Shown: positions 6,532-13,020 of the stretch, one piece after another
Position numbering within the stretch: the first letter of the stretch is position 1
How the letters are laid out: the number at the start of each line of letters is the position of its first letter
Origin: Cyanobacteria bacterium UBA791
GTDB taxonomy: Bacteria > Cyanobacteriota > Vampirovibrionia > Gastranaerophilales > Gastranaerophilaceae
Assembly (NCBI GenBank): GCA_002297005.1
Contig: DBIX01000027.1
Span: 1-15,360, forward strand
Direction: 5' to 3'
Length of the DNA: 15,360 nt
Notes under the pieces: generated by a model
Seen by the model: the letters and a program-made list of their open reading frames with translations, nothing else
The model's database searches: none
Told to the model about the DNA's origin: nothing
Program-made: the position numbers and the translations under genes

Positions 6532-7020
6532 TTGAAACAGATAATAGAAAATAATAAAATTAAAATTCAAGCAATAATAAAAAAGTTTGTGGGTGTTCCG
6601 AGTGAAGATTTGGAGCAAGAGATTTTTTTGCGTGTTTGGAAAAGATTAGATACATATAAGGAACAGAACAAATTTACTCAATGGGTTTGTACTGTTGCAT
6701 CAAATGTTTGTAAGGATTTTTTGAAATCAAAGGATTATAAAACTTCTTCTATGCAAACTTTTGATGAAAATATTACTGAAAATCTTAAATCTACTGACAC
6801 TCCAGAGAAAATTTTGGATAAAAAATTAAGAGGAAAATTAATTCTTAAGGCAGTAGATAATCTTCCTAAAAAATTAAAACAGGTTGTAATAATGTTTGAA
6901 TTTGAGGGAAGAAGTTATGAAGAAATTTCTAAAAAATTAAAAGTTCCAGAAGGTACAATAAAATCAAGACTTTATAACGCTAGAAAAACCCTTGCAGAAC
7001 AATTAAAAGAATTAGTTTAA
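6532..7020 (+). CDS. ECF-type RNA polymerase sigma factor (sigma-70 family)
   Basis: 162 aa, the size of a two-domain ECF sigma. Region 2 spans ~10-75: EDLEQEIFLRVWKRL is region 2.1/2.2-like and KFTQWVCTVASNVCKDFLKS is region 2.3/2.4-like. Region 4 spans ~105-160: LPKKLKQVVIMFEFEG, then the helix-turn-helix YEEISKKLKVPEGTIKSRLYNARKTL. Regions 1, 3 and any C-terminal extension are absent. Its start is TTG at 6532: a stop lies four codons upstream and the next ATG is deep inside region 2. Only a weak GGTG precedes it, so translation probably depends on coupling to the upstream 79-aa gene. Promoters of matching type stand before its operon and before the next gene. Confidence 0.93.
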   Translation: MKQIIENNKIKIQAIIKKFVGVPSEDLEQEIFLRVWKRLDTYKEQNKFTQWVCTVASNVCKDFLKSKDYKTSSMQTFDENITENLKSTDTPEKILDKKLRGKLILKAVDNLPKKLKQVVIMFEFEGRSYEEISKKLKVPEGTIKSRLYNARKTLAEQLKELV

Positions 7021-7038
7021 AAATTTTTAAATAAAAAA

Positions 7039-7066
7039 TGAACATTTTTAAAAATTTATCGTTATA
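7039..7066 (+). promoter_or_regulatory. Second copy of the ECF-type promoter, upstream of the Spy-like gene
   Basis: TGAAC (7039-7043), a 16-nt spacer and CGTTATA (7060-7066), closely matching 6243-6270 including the preceding A-tract and the sequence just after the -10. It predicts a start near 7073 and a leader of about 70 nt. Confidence 0.75.
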
Positions 7067-7085
7067 GAAAATATAAGAAGTAAAA

Positions 7086-7118
7086 TATCAAAATTTTAAC
7101 TGCAGTAAAATTTTGATA
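7086..7118 (+). promoter_or_regulatory. 13-bp inverted repeat in the leader of the Spy-like gene
   Basis: Perfect arms TATCAAAATTTTA (7086-7098) and TAAAATTTTGATA (7106-7118) surround the 7-nt spacer ACTGCAG. As RNA it is a 13-bp hairpin ending about 13 nt before the AAAGGAG ribosome-binding site. It could be a stability element, a weak thermosensor, or a DNA operator downstream of the promoter. Confidence 0.6.
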
Positions 7119-7141
7119 AAAAGATTTTAAAGGAGAAAATA

Positions 7142-7684
7142 ATGAAAAAACTTTGTTTATTACTGGCATGTATTTTAGGTTTATCAATGACTGTTCAAAC
7201 AGCACAAGCACATGATGGAATGCCACCAAAACGTCCACCTTGTGGTGAACACATGAAAGGTGCTCCACTCCCACCACCTGATTTTTCAAAATTGAAATTG
7301 ACTGATACACAAAAAGCTAAACTTGATGCAAATCAAAAAGCAAGTCGTGAAAAAATCAAACCAATTTTTAATAAATTGAAAGAAAATAAAACAAGAATTG
7401 ACGTAGTCAAAGCTTCTACAACAATGACAGAAGATCAAAAAGTTCAAAAGATTATGGCAATCAAAAAAGAAAACAGAGAGTTGAAAAAACAAGCAAACGA
7501 AATTCGTGAAGCTGATATGAAATACTTTGAATCAATTTTGACTGCAAAACAAAAGAAAACATTTGAAAAAATGAAACAAGATCAAATGAAAAAAATGGAA
7601 CAATCAAGAAAAAATCATAAAAGACCAGCACCTCCAAAAAGCGGTAATCCATTTGAAATGGGTCAATGTGGACAACATAAATAA
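7142..7684 (+). CDS. Exported Spy/CpxP-like periplasmic protein
   Basis: 180 aa with a clear signal peptide (residues 1-23, cleavage probably after TAQA). The mature protein is a lysine-rich helical protein with two LTxxQ-type motifs, LTDTQKAKL (~58) and LTAKQKKTF (~132). These are the signature of Spy/CpxP ATP-independent periplasmic chaperones and related metal-response proteins. Both ends are proline/histidine/cysteine-rich (HDGMPPKRPPCGEH near the mature start; MGQCGQHK at the end), which might bind metal or form a disulfide. AAAGGAG precedes ATG. It has its own ECF-type promoter identical in type to that of the sigma operon, and ends in a strong terminator. Its likely role is envelope-stress protection as an output of the upstream sigma factor. 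Confidence 0.85.
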   Translation: MKKLCLLLACILGLSMTVQTAQAHDGMPPKRPPCGEHMKGAPLPPPDFSKLKLTDTQKAKLDANQKASREKIKPIFNKLKENKTRIDVVKASTTMTEDQKVQKIMAIKKENRELKKQANEIREADMKYFESILTAKQKKTFEKMKQDQMKKMEQSRKNHKRPAPPKSGNPFEMGQCGQHK

Positions 7685-7697
7685 TTTGTTTAAGAAT

Positions 7698-7729
7698 AAA
7701 GCACCTAGGCATTTGCCTAGGTGCTTTTG
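7698..7729 (+). terminator. Intrinsic terminator after the Spy-like gene
   Basis: Perfect 13-bp stem (7698-7710 with 7715-7727), loop ATTT, then TTTTGTT. It separates the stress module from ribF. Confidence 0.92.
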
Positions 7730-7834
7730 TTATGAGATTGTAGGTTGGTTTTCTATCTCAACAAAATCAGAGTGAACCCAAAACTGACAAGGGTAAATTT
7801 TTTTAAAGAAAGAGAATATTTTTTTTAGATTTAG

Positions 7835-7840
7835 TATAAT
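7835..7840 (+). promoter_or_regulatory. ribF -10 element, TATAAT six bases before ATG
   Basis: A perfect TATAAT ends six nt before the A of the ribF ATG, where transcription would normally start. There is no clear -35 and no ribosome-binding site between it and the gene, so the mRNA would be leaderless. Confidence 0.55.
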
Positions 7841-7846
7841 CATTCT

Positions 7847-8749
7847 ATGGAAATCTATTCACAATTCATAGAAAAGAAAGATTTAGTAGTAGCTTTAGGC
7901 TATTTTGACGGTATGCATTTAGCACATCAAAAGGTTATTTTGTCTGCTGTGAATTATGCTAAAACTAGAGGTTTAAAATCGGCTGTAATTACTTTTAAAA
8001 CAGCTCCAGCGTGTTATTTTAAAAATTTAGAAACAAAATATATTTGTTCCCTTGAGGAAAGGTTAAAACGAATTGAAGCTTTAGGTGTGGATTATGTTTT
8101 TGTAATTGATTTTGCATCGATTGCAAAATTAACAGCGTATGAATATATAAGAGATTGTCTTGTTAAAAACTTCTCGCCAAAAGCTATTATAACAGGATTT
8201 AACCATACTTTTGGAGCAAATAAATCAGGTAACGAAAAACTTTTGACGGATTTACAAAAAGAATTTGGATATGAATATATTGAAATTCAGCCTGAAAAAA
8301 TTGATGATGAGGTGATTAGCTCAACACGTATTAGGAACTATCTTTCTTTAGGTGAAATAGAAAAAGCTAACTCTATGTTGGGTAAAGACTTTTCTATTTC
8401 AGGTGAAGTTATTCAGGGTCAACATTTGGGTAGAACTATTGGTTTTAAAACTGCAAATATCCTTTATCCAAAAAATATTGTTGATATAAAAAATGGCGTC
8501 TATGGTGCAAGAGTTATTGTTAAAAATAAACTGTATCGTGGAATTTTAAATTTAGGCGTAAAACCTACTGTCTCAAATGAAAACAAGAGAATTTTAGAGG
8601 TGAATATTTTTGATTTTGATGAAAATATTTACGGCGAAAATATAAAAATTGAATTTGAAGAAATGATTAGAGAAGAAAAAAAGTTCGCATCCTTGGAAGA
8701 ATTAAAAAATCAGATTTCAAAGGATGTTGAATATTGGAGAAACAAATAA
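7847..8749 (+). CDS. ribF: Bifunctional riboflavin kinase / FAD synthetase RibF
   Basis: 300 aa, full length. Makes FMN from riboflavin and then FAD, in the cytoplasm. The N-terminal adenylyltransferase domain (~1-180) has ALGYFDGMHLAHQ (nucleotidyltransferase F-DG-H-H motif), TGFNHTFG and SSTRIRNYL. The C-terminal riboflavin kinase domain (~185-300) has SGEVIQGQHLGRTIGFKTANI, NGVYGARV and NLGVKPTV. The usual kinase PTAN reads KTAN here, keeping the metal-contact Thr and the Asn but losing the proline. The start is the only in-frame ATG: TAG lies four codons upstream and no Shine-Dalgarno sequence exists. The stop overlaps the next gene's ATG by one base (TAATG). Confidence 0.95.
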   Translation: MEIYSQFIEKKDLVVALGYFDGMHLAHQKVILSAVNYAKTRGLKSAVITFKTAPACYFKNLETKYICSLEERLKRIEALGVDYVFVIDFASIAKLTAYEYIRDCLVKNFSPKAIITGFNHTFGANKSGNEKLLTDLQKEFGYEYIEIQPEKIDDEVISSTRIRNYLSLGEIEKANSMLGKDFSISGEVIQGQHLGRTIGFKTANILYPKNIVDIKNGVYGARVIVKNKLYRGILNLGVKPTVSNENKRILEVNIFDFDENIYGENIKIEFEEMIREEKKFASLEELKNQISKDVEYWRNK

Positions 8750-9711
8750 TGTTAAAAGTAGTTATAATCGGACACGCAGAGATGTTAGCTAACCTTATTG
8801 CAGGTGCATTGGATGCAAAATGTGATATTGTTGGCGTTTTGAGATACGAAACTGTTAAATGTAATTGGCTTGTGAATAAAGTTAGGGATTTTATTCTTCC
8901 AACTGTTGATTATAGCTATATTAAAAGTTATCAGTTAAATGATATTAAGGTTAAAAGCGTAAATAGTGAAGCTTTTAAAAAAGAGATTTTAAAACTCAAT
9001 CCTGACGTAATTATTGTTGGTACTTGGTGCGAAAGATTGAAAAAAGAAATTATCAATCTCCCAAAGATTGCTTTTATCAATGCTCATCCGTCACTATTAC
9101 CAAAATACAGAGGTCCAAACCCTTATTTAGAAGTTATCAGACATCAAGAAACAAAATCAGGCATTACTTTCCATTTAATGGATGAAAACTATGATACTGG
9201 TGCAATTCTTTTGCAAAGAGAGGTTGAAGTTGGAAAATTTGATACTTCTAAAGAGTTGAAAGAAAAAATTATTAGAAAAACTCGTGAAGCTGTTTGCGAA
9301 TTGTTAGGCAATTTGGAAGAGGATTTTATCATTCCACTTGTTCAGAATGAAGAAAAAGCAACTTATTATCCACATATCAAAAAAGACGAAGTGATGATAG
9401 ACTTTGAAAAATCTGCTGATGAAATTTCTGCTCAAGTAAGAGCTTTTTATCCTTGGTACAATTGCTTTTTTGAATACAAAAATCAATTCTTTACACCGGA
9501 TGCTTATAAAACAAGGGTTATTATTCCAGAGGACGACAAATTTAAAGATACTCCAGTTGGAACAGTTGTTTATAAATGCTCTAAAAATCGTGAAATTCAG
9601 GTGTTAACTGGCGATAGAAAAATCATTCAATTCTGCCATGTTAGACTTTATGGCAAAATAAAGAGATTTTTTACAAGACCTTATATCAAATTCTTTGTTA
9701 ATGAGAACTAG
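8749..9711 (+). CDS. Formyltransferase-family protein (Fmt-like)
   Basis: 320 aa. The N-terminal formyltransferase fold (~1-200) has the catalytic Asn-His pair in FINAHPSLLPKYRG and the Asp in HLMDENYDTGAILLQ. A C-terminal Fmt-type barrel (~205-300) follows, with IDFEKSADEISAQVRAFYPW. This is the methionyl-tRNA formyltransferase architecture. However, the N-terminus (VVIIGHAEMLANLI) and the GTWCERLKKEI segment are unlike ordinary Fmt (GTPEFA, AYGQILP). It may therefore be a divergent Fmt or a paralogue formylating another amine, such as a nucleotide sugar. ATG 8749 is chosen over TTG 8734 because GGAG (8736-8739) sits nine nt before it. It is coupled to ribF. The 3' end overlaps the convergent rel gene by 14 nt. 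Confidence 0.85.
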   Translation: MLKVVIIGHAEMLANLIAGALDAKCDIVGVLRYETVKCNWLVNKVRDFILPTVDYSYIKSYQLNDIKVKSVNSEAFKKEILKLNPDVIIVGTWCERLKKEIINLPKIAFINAHPSLLPKYRGPNPYLEVIRHQETKSGITFHLMDENYDTGAILLQREVEVGKFDTSKELKEKIIRKTREAVCELLGNLEEDFIIPLVQNEEKATYYPHIKKDEVMIDFEKSADEISAQVRAFYPWYNCFFEYKNQFFTPDAYKTRVIIPEDDKFKDTPVGTVVYKCSKNREIQVLTGDRKIIQFCHVRLYGKIKRFFTRPYIKFFVNEN

Positions 9712-11923
9712 GTTTCTTTTTAGCTGGTTTTTTCTTTGTATTTTTCTTTGCGAATTGTTCTGGGGCATGTGAAAAACTTGTTTGAACCCTTTTTACAGAA
9801 TAAACATCAGGTAACGATTGAATACAAGCGATAACTTTTCTCAAAGTGTTGATGTTGTCTAGTTCAATACCAAGCTCAATAATACCAATATTGTTTTGTT
9901 TTGATTTAACATTTGCATAATTTATGTTTGTATTATTATCTGATACTGCAGAAATAATATCTTTCAACATACCAAGTTTGTCGCCGGTTTCAACTCTAAT
10001 AGTTGTACTGTATGTTTTATGTAAGTTTTGACCTGACCATTGAACATCCAATAATCTTTCAGGTTCAACGTTTTCAAGAGTTTTGCAGTCAAGTCTATGG
10101 ACAGTAACACCTTTAGAACGTGTTACAACGCCAACAATAGGTTCTCCAGGGATTGGAGAACAACATCTTGCAAAAGAATATAGCATACCCTCTAAACCCA
10201 CAACATCTTTTGTTTTAGGCTTTTTAGGTTTTTGAGGTTGTGCTGACTGTTCCAAAATTCTTTCTTCTTTTTCTTTTGGTTTTGGAATTTTATTCAAAAT
10301 TTTGTTTACGGTCGTTTCACCATAACCAAGTGCAGCAAATAAATCTTCTGCCGATTGGTAATTCATTATGCCAGCAATTCTTTCAAACTCACCATTTCTA
10401 GTAAGTTCGTCAAAAGTTGCTTTAGTAAGTTCGTGTTCAAGAGTGTTTTTACCAAGTTCAACGTGGTCTTCACGTTTATTCTTCTTGAACCATTGTCTAA
10501 TCTTTGAAGATGCAGCTTTTGTAACGACAAAGTTTAACCAGTCAAGTCTTGGAGCTGCCTGTTTTGAAGTTAAAATTTCACAAATGTCACCGTTTTTTAA
10601 CTTTGAATCAAGTTGAACAATTCTACCGTTAACAAGTGCACCGACTGTTCTATGACCAACGTCTGAGTGAATACGGTATGCAAAGTCAACAGGAGTTGCT
10701 TTTACCGGTAAATCAAATACATCGCCGTTTGGAGTGAATACGAAAACTTGGTCAGAGAAAATATCGAATTTAACTTGGTTTACATAATCCTCTGCGTCAC
10801 GTGCATTCTTATCGTATTCAACCATTTTTCTCATCCAAGAGAATTGCATATCTGTAGCATTGTCAGCTTTTTGAGAACCTTTTTCTTTATATCTCCAATG
10901 TGCTGCAACCCCATATTCTGCAATTTCGTGCATCTTCCAAGTTCTGATTTGAACTTCAAGAGGTTTTGAACGAGGTCCGATAACTGAAGTGTGCAAAGAT
11001 TGATACAAGTTGCCTTTTGGCATTGCTATATAATCTTTAAATCTTCCTGGGATAGGTTTAAATTGTGAGTGGATTAAACCTAAAACCTCATAACATTCCT
11101 TTTCAGTATCTACAATTACACGAACTGCTGTAATGTCGTACATATCGTGGAATGCGATATTCAAACGTTTCATTTTGCTGTAGATACTGTAATAGTGTTT
11201 TGCACGACCTGTGATTTGAGCTTTTATTCCGCTTTTTTCTACGTCAGCTGAAATTTTATCGATTAAAAGTTGAACAGTTGCCTCTCTTTCTGATTTTGTT
11301 TGAGAAACAAGGTGTGCAATTTCATAATATTTTTCTGGCTCTAAGTATCTTAGAGATAAATCTTCAAGTTCTGCTTTTAATTTACCAATCCCCAAACGGT
11401 TTGCAAGTGGTGCAAAAATGTCTAAGGTTTCTTGAGCAATTCTTTTTTGCTTTTGAGGTGCCATAAAGTTTAGAGTTCTCATATTGTGCAATCTATCTGC
11501 AAGTTTTAGGAAGATAACTCTAATATCTTTTGCCATTGCAATAAACATTCTTCTAAAGTTTTCGGCTTGTCTTTCTTCTTTAGATTTGAATTGGTATTTG
11601 CTTAATTTTGTTACACCTTGAACAAGACTCAAAACGTCTTCTCCAAACATTTCTTTAACTTGTTCTGGAGTTGTGTCTGTGTCTTCAATAACATCATGAA
11701 GAAGAGCTGCTATAAGAGTGTGAGTATCAGCTTTTAAACCTAAAAGAATTTTTAAAACTTCAACAGGGTGAATGATATAAGGTTCACCTGAAACTCTGAA
11801 TTGTCCACCATGAACTTTCTTTGCAAAATTGTAAGCTTCTTCAATTTTTGCAATATCTTCTTCTGAACGATGTTGTTCTATTAATGTTTGTTTTATCGGT
11901 GCAAATAAATCTTCTTCTGTCAT
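9698..11923 (-). CDS. rel: Bifunctional (p)ppGpp synthetase/hydrolase, RelA/SpoT family
   Basis: 741 aa, complete long RSH protein controlling the stringent response. The HD hydrolase domain (~25-165) has H38, H52, H76-D77 and E80-D81 (ALLHDVIEDT). The synthetase domain (~230-350) has YDITAVRVIV, GRFKDYIA (R294-K296-D297) and QIRTWKMHEIAEYG. The RFKD form of the RxKD motif is that of bifunctional Rel/SpoT, not synthetase-only RelA. TGS follows at ~390-452, then a helical part, the zinc-finger/RIS region with CC at 587-588, H609 and C613, and a C-terminal ACT domain (~640-715). A lysine-rich tail ends it. No ribosome-binding site precedes ATG 11923, and the promoter puts the start within a few nt of it. 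Confidence 0.96.
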   Translation of the reverse strand: MTEEDLFAPIKQTLIEQHRSEEDIAKIEEAYNFAKKVHGGQFRVSGEPYIIHPVEVLKILLGLKADTHTLIAALLHDVIEDTDTTPEQVKEMFGEDVLSLVQGVTKLSKYQFKSKEERQAENFRRMFIAMAKDIRVIFLKLADRLHNMRTLNFMAPQKQKRIAQETLDIFAPLANRLGIGKLKAELEDLSLRYLEPEKYYEIAHLVSQTKSEREATVQLLIDKISADVEKSGIKAQITGRAKHYYSIYSKMKRLNIAFHDMYDITAVRVIVDTEKECYEVLGLIHSQFKPIPGRFKDYIAMPKGNLYQSLHTSVIGPRSKPLEVQIRTWKMHEIAEYGVAAHWRYKEKGSQKADNATDMQFSWMRKMVEYDKNARDAEDYVNQVKFDIFSDQVFVFTPNGDVFDLPVKATPVDFAYRIHSDVGHRTVGALVNGRIVQLDSKLKNGDICEILTSKQAAPRLDWLNFVVTKAASSKIRQWFKKNKREDHVELGKNTLEHELTKATFDELTRNGEFERIAGIMNYQSAEDLFAALGYGETTVNKILNKIPKPKEKEERILEQSAQPQKPKKPKTKDVVGLEGMLYSFARCCSPIPGEPIVGVVTRSKGVTVHRLDCKTLENVEPERLLDVQWSGQNLHKTYSTTIRVETGDKLGMLKDIISAVSDNNTNINYANVKSKQNNIGIIELGIELDNINTLRKVIACIQSLPDVYSVKRVQTSFSHAPEQFAKKNTKKKPAKKKPSSH

Positions 11924-11931
11924 GGTATAAT
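11923..11931 (+). promoter_or_regulatory. Extended -10 promoter of the DUF167 gene
   Basis: TGG-TATAAT on the plus strand is a perfect extended -10. It overlaps the rel start codon read on the other strand, so the two genes share a 54-bp divergent control region. Confidence 0.5.
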
Positions 11932-11932
11932 T

Positions 11933-11961
11933 ATTTTACTCGTATTAATTAATTTTTACAA
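11933..11961 (-). promoter_or_regulatory. rel promoter
   Basis: In minus orientation, -35 TTGTAA (11956-11961), a 17-nt spacer and -10 TAAAAT (11933-11938). The -10 ends nine nt before the A of ATG, which predicts a leader of zero to three nt. Confidence 0.55.
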
Positions 11962-11977
11962 GAGGTCTACTTAAAAA

Positions 11978-12247
11978 TTGGATTTAAAAGTTAAATTAAA
12001 AATTTCACCAAATGCATCAAAAAATGAAATTATAAAATCAGAAACAGAAGTAAAAATAAAACTTACGGCTCAACCAATAGAGGGAAAAGCTAACAAATGT
12101 TTGGTAGAATTTTTATCTAAACAATTTAAAATCCCGAAATCAAATATCGAAATTTTAAAGGGTGAAACAGGTAGAGAAAAGACTTTACTTTTTAAAAATA
12201 TTGATGAAGAAAAAGCTGAATTATTAAAATCTCTACTTATTTTGTAG
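11978..12247 (+). CDS. DUF167 / YggU family protein (UPF0235)
   Basis: 89 aa, the usual size for this small alpha/beta family of unknown function. Diagnostic stretches are KISPNASKNEI near the N-terminus, KLTAQPIEGKAN in the middle and ILKGETGREKTLLF. The start is TTG at 11978, since the family begins close to this point and no ATG is available upstream. AGAGG lies about 12 nt before it, a long spacing. It is transcribed divergently from rel and followed by the RWYD genes after 85 bp with no terminator, so readthrough into them is possible. Confidence 0.88.
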   Translation: MDLKVKLKISPNASKNEIIKSETEVKIKLTAQPIEGKANKCLVEFLSKQFKIPKSNIEILKGETGREKTLLFKNIDEEKAELLKSLLIL

Positions 12248-12332
12248 TATTGTTAAGCAAATTATAACTAAAATATTAAAGTTTTTCTGAAAATTGTCGT
12301 ATAGAAACATGAAATATACATAAGGTGGTTTT

Positions 12333-12686
12333 ATGGTAATGGAAAAACACAAACGTTGGTACGACAACGACCCCACAGTTAGTTTAATGGTTAGTATGCT
12401 AGAAAAAGTTGATGAAAAAACTCAGCTTGAGTGTGCAAAACTTATCATCAAAAAAGCTAAAGATTACGGAATTAGAATTTCCGACGATGATTTGGAAGAA
12501 ACTGTTAAGAACTTTTTTAGACGTTGGTATGACAAAAACCGTATTTTACAAGAGGCTTTTGAATACTTAAGACGTGCTCCTTTTGATTTTCAAGGTGGCA
12601 TAGCATTTAGCGTAATTGAAAAGTTACAAGAGCTTGATTCTGCATCAACTACAACAAGACTGGAAATAAATTCTGATTTCGCTTAA
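12333..12686 (+). CDS. RWYD-motif small protein, tandem paralogue 1
   Basis: 117 aa, soluble, mostly helical; function unknown. Two RWYD motifs: KRWYDNDPTVSL at 7-18 and FRRWYDK at 62-68, the latter followed by EAFEYLRRAPFDFQ. Between them is a helical stretch ending in a KAKDYGIRI-like turn. The next gene is a clear paralogue with the same plan. AAGG lies seven nt before ATG 12333; a second ATG at 12339 matches the paralogue's N-terminus and cannot be excluded. The C-terminal ~16 residues are absent from the paralogue. I associate the family with gut Melainabacteria from memory and cannot confirm it here. Confidence 0.85.
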   Translation: MVMEKHKRWYDNDPTVSLMVSMLEKVDEKTQLECAKLIIKKAKDYGIRISDDDLEETVKNFFRRWYDKNRILQEAFEYLRRAPFDFQGGIAFSVIEKLQELDSASTTTRLEINSDFA

Positions 12687-12717
12687 AATATAAGTGTAAA
12701 TTTAAGCAAGGAATTTT

Positions 12718-13020
12718 ATGGAACATCAAAAACGTTGGTATGATATTGATCCTACTGTAAGTCTGGCAGTTAATTTGATTAAAAATTCAACTGAAGATGT
12801 TCAGTTAAAATGTGCTGATTACATTATTACAAAATCAAAAGCTTTTGGCGTTAGAAATGAAGAAAACGTCTTAGCAGAAGCCTTTACATATATTTTAAGA
12901 CGTTGGTATGACAAAGAACAACGTGTTGCAGAAGCTTTTCAATACTTGCGTTCTGCACCTTTAGATTTCCAAAGAGAACTTGCTTTGGAAATCGTAAACT
13001 TTTTACAATATTCAGGCTAA
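12718..13020 (+). CDS. RWYD-motif small protein, tandem paralogue 2
   Basis: 100 aa; function unknown. It repeats the plan of its upstream neighbour: KRWYDIDPTVSL at the N-terminus, a helical middle with KSKAFGVR, then RRWYDKEQRVAEAFQYLRSA and a closing helix. Conservation is strongest at the two RWYD motifs and the EAF-YLR-AP-DFQ stretch. AAGGA sits about five nt before ATG, and only 31 bp separate it from the first copy, so the two are probably co-transcribed. Its stop codon directly abuts that of the convergent wecA-like gene, with no room for a terminator. Confidence 0.85.
   Translation: MEHQKRWYDIDPTVSLAVNLIKNSTEDVQLKCADYIITKSKAFGVRNEENVLAEAFTYILRRWYDKEQRVAEAFQYLRSAPLDFQRELALEIVNFLQYSG

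Noticed and set aside
7773..7797. Third ECF promoter upstream of ribF (TGAAC at 7773)
   Set aside because: No CGTT follows at 16 nt; a plain TATAAT stands nearer the gene.
12297..12305. ECF-like -10 (GTCGTATAG) before the RWYD genes
   Set aside because: No GAAC lies at the required distance upstream, so only a partial -10 resemblance remains.
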